Source of the DNA: Verrucomicrobiaceae bacterium UBA1938
GTDB taxonomy: Bacteria; Verrucomicrobiota; Verrucomicrobiia; Verrucomicrobiales; Verrucomicrobiaceae
Length of the DNA: 64,000 nucleotides
Assembly: GCA_002336895.1 (NCBI GenBank)
Contig: DDFC01000025.1
Span: 62,001-126,000 of the forward strand
Direction of reading: 5' to 3'
The notes beneath the pieces are model-generated. The model was not told the DNA's origin. It ran no database searches and was given only the letters and a program-made list of their open reading frames with translations. Both the position numbers and the translations under genes were made by a program. The first letter of the stretch is position 1; each line of letters starts with the position of its first letter. This document shows positions 63,002 through 64,000 of this stretch, piece after piece.

Positions 63002-64000
63002 ATGCACGCACCGCATTTTTTTATCTCCGCCTTCATCTACCTTTCTGCCGCCGTGCTGCTGGTGCCTGTGGCGCACCGGCTTGGCCTGGGGAGCGTGCTG
63101 GGCTATCTCATCGGCGGGGCGCTGATTGGACCGTTTGCTCTTGGCTGGGTGGGGGGCAGGCAGGGGGAGGAGGCGATGCACTTTGCGGAGTTTGGCGTGG
63201 TGATCATGCTTTTCATGATCGGGCTGGAACTGGAGCCTGCGAGGCTGTGGCGCATGCGCGGGCCGATTTTTGGACTGGGAGGGCTGCAGGTGTCTCTGAC
63301 CGCGCTGGCGGCGATGGGAGTGGCTATGTGGTGTGGGCTGGAGGCGAAGCCGGCGCTGGCCACGGGGATGATCCTGGCGCTGTCATCCACGGCCATCGTG
63401 ATCCAGACGTTGCAGGAGAAGGCGCTGATGCGTACGGATGGCGGCAGCGACTCGTTTGCGGTGCTGTTGTTTCAGGATATCTCGGTCATTCCGATGCTAG
63501 CTGTGTTCCCGCTGCTGGCTGCGAGCGGGGCCAAGGTGGAGCACCATGGCTGGCTGCAGGAACTGCCACATTGGGCGCAGCCGATCGTCACGCTGGGTGC
63601 GGTGGTGGCCATCGTGTTTGCGGGGCAGTTCATCGTGCCACGTGGGTTTGCGATTCTGGCGAAGACGGGGCTGCGCGAACTGCTGACTGCTGCTGCGCTG
63701 CTTCTGATCGTGGGGGTGGCGCTGCTGATGACGCAGGTGGGGCTGTCTCCGGCGCTGGGGGCCTTTGTGGCGGGGGTGGTGCTGGCGGGAAGCCACTACA
63801 GGCACGAACTGGAGAGCAATTTGGAGCCTTTCAAGGGGCTGCTGCTGGGGCTGTTCTTCCTGGCTGTGGGGGCGTCGCTGGATTTTGGCGTGATCGCCGG
63901 AAAGCCGCTGCTGGTGGCCGGGCTGGTGGCCGTCTTGATCATGCTGAAAGTGGGCGTGATCTATGGAATCGCCACGCTGCTGAAGATCCGAGGCAGCCAC
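63002..64000 (+). CDS. kefC: Glutathione-regulated potassium efflux protein KefC (cut by window end)
   Basis: The frame is open through the last base; 333 residues are visible. They cover most of the cation:proton antiporter-2 membrane domain: GSVLGYLIGGALIGPFALGW, HFAEFGVVIMLFMIGLELEP, STAIVIQTLQ and FQDISVIPML, characteristic of KefB/KefC. The C-terminal KTN (RCK) regulatory domain would lie beyond the window and so cannot be checked. It starts three bases after kefF. It exports K+ in exchange for H+ to acidify the cell under electrophile attack. Confidence 0.93.
   Translation, partial: MHAPHFFISAFIYLSAAVLLVPVAHRLGLGSVLGYLIGGALIGPFALGWVGGRQGEEAMHFAEFGVVIMLFMIGLELEPARLWRMRGPIFGLGGLQVSLTALAAMGVAMWCGLEAKPALATGMILALSSTAIVIQTLQEKALMRTDGGSDSFAVLLFQDISVIPMLAVFPLLAASGAKVEHHGWLQELPHWAQPIVTLGAVVAIVFAGQFIVPRGFAILAKTGLRELLTAAALLLIVGVALLMTQVGLSPALGAFVAGVVLAGSHYRHELESNLEPFKGLLLGLFFLAVGASLDFGVIAGKPLLVAGLVAVLIMLKVGVIYGIATLLKIRGSH

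Overview
The window looks like a chromosomal piece of a GC-rich member of the Verrucomicrobia, probably near Prosthecobacter/Verrucomicrobiaceae. This is inferred from gene content: a PVC-type membrane-bound dehydrogenase with a late CxxCH haem site, three formylglycine sulfatases, a secreted Gfo/Idh/MocA oxidoreductase, a Chlamydia-like SWIB protein, a PQQ-type beta-propeller and several secreted coiled-coil proteins without a known function. No species call is possible from sequence alone. I see no phage, IS element, integrase or CRISPR array.

Layout. 0-2.5 kb: end of parB, a lipoprotein and a membrane-fused spermidine-synthase-like protein. 2.6-9.6 kb: S41 protease, the large haem dehydrogenase and a divergent leucine-rich-repeat protein. 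9.7-15 kb: an IlvD/Edd sugar-acid dehydratase, tRNA-Pro(CGG), a receiver-MBL fusion and a hybrid histidine kinase that meets it stop codon to stop codon. 15.2-20.5 kb: an overlapping Gfo/nagA/DUF1287 operon, recJ and a DUF3592-like protein. 20.7-27.5 kb: a sulfatase, small unknown genes, a flavodoxin-like reductase, a palindrome-rich gap and clpB. 27.7-37.4 kb: YkgJ-type protein, glycosyltransferase, Hsp33, AraC regulator, prfB with its programmed frameshift, recO, glutathione peroxidase, an ABC ATPase and a sulfatase; the + strand here is C-rich instead of G-rich. 37.5-49.8 kb: Dabb protein, nuoA, PQQ propeller, Usp/kinase/regulator operon, SWIB protein, sulfatase, purine permease and an ABCG-like transporter. 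49.9-57.7 kb: AsmA-like protein, hisI, a three-gene envelope operon of coiled-coil proteins plus a tiny lipoprotein, SRP RNA, an acyl carrier protein with a condensation-like enzyme, trpC and a LysR regulator. 57.8-64 kb: one long co-directional array (pirin, DoxX-like, VOC, rhodanese-YceI, nitroreductase, rpiB, EamA, kefF, kefC) opposite the LysR gene.

How the genes may work together. The sulfatases, NagA, the dehydratase and the oxidoreductases fit degradation of sulfated or amino-sugar polysaccharides. The LysR array combines redox and electrophile-handling enzymes with KefFC potassium efflux, which suggests an electrophile/quinone-stress island. The least explained pieces are the ACP plus condensation-like pair, the coiled-coil/lipoprotein operon, and the hybrid kinase facing a receiver-MBL protein. 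The skew reversal at 27.7-37.4 kb may mark an inverted chromosome segment.
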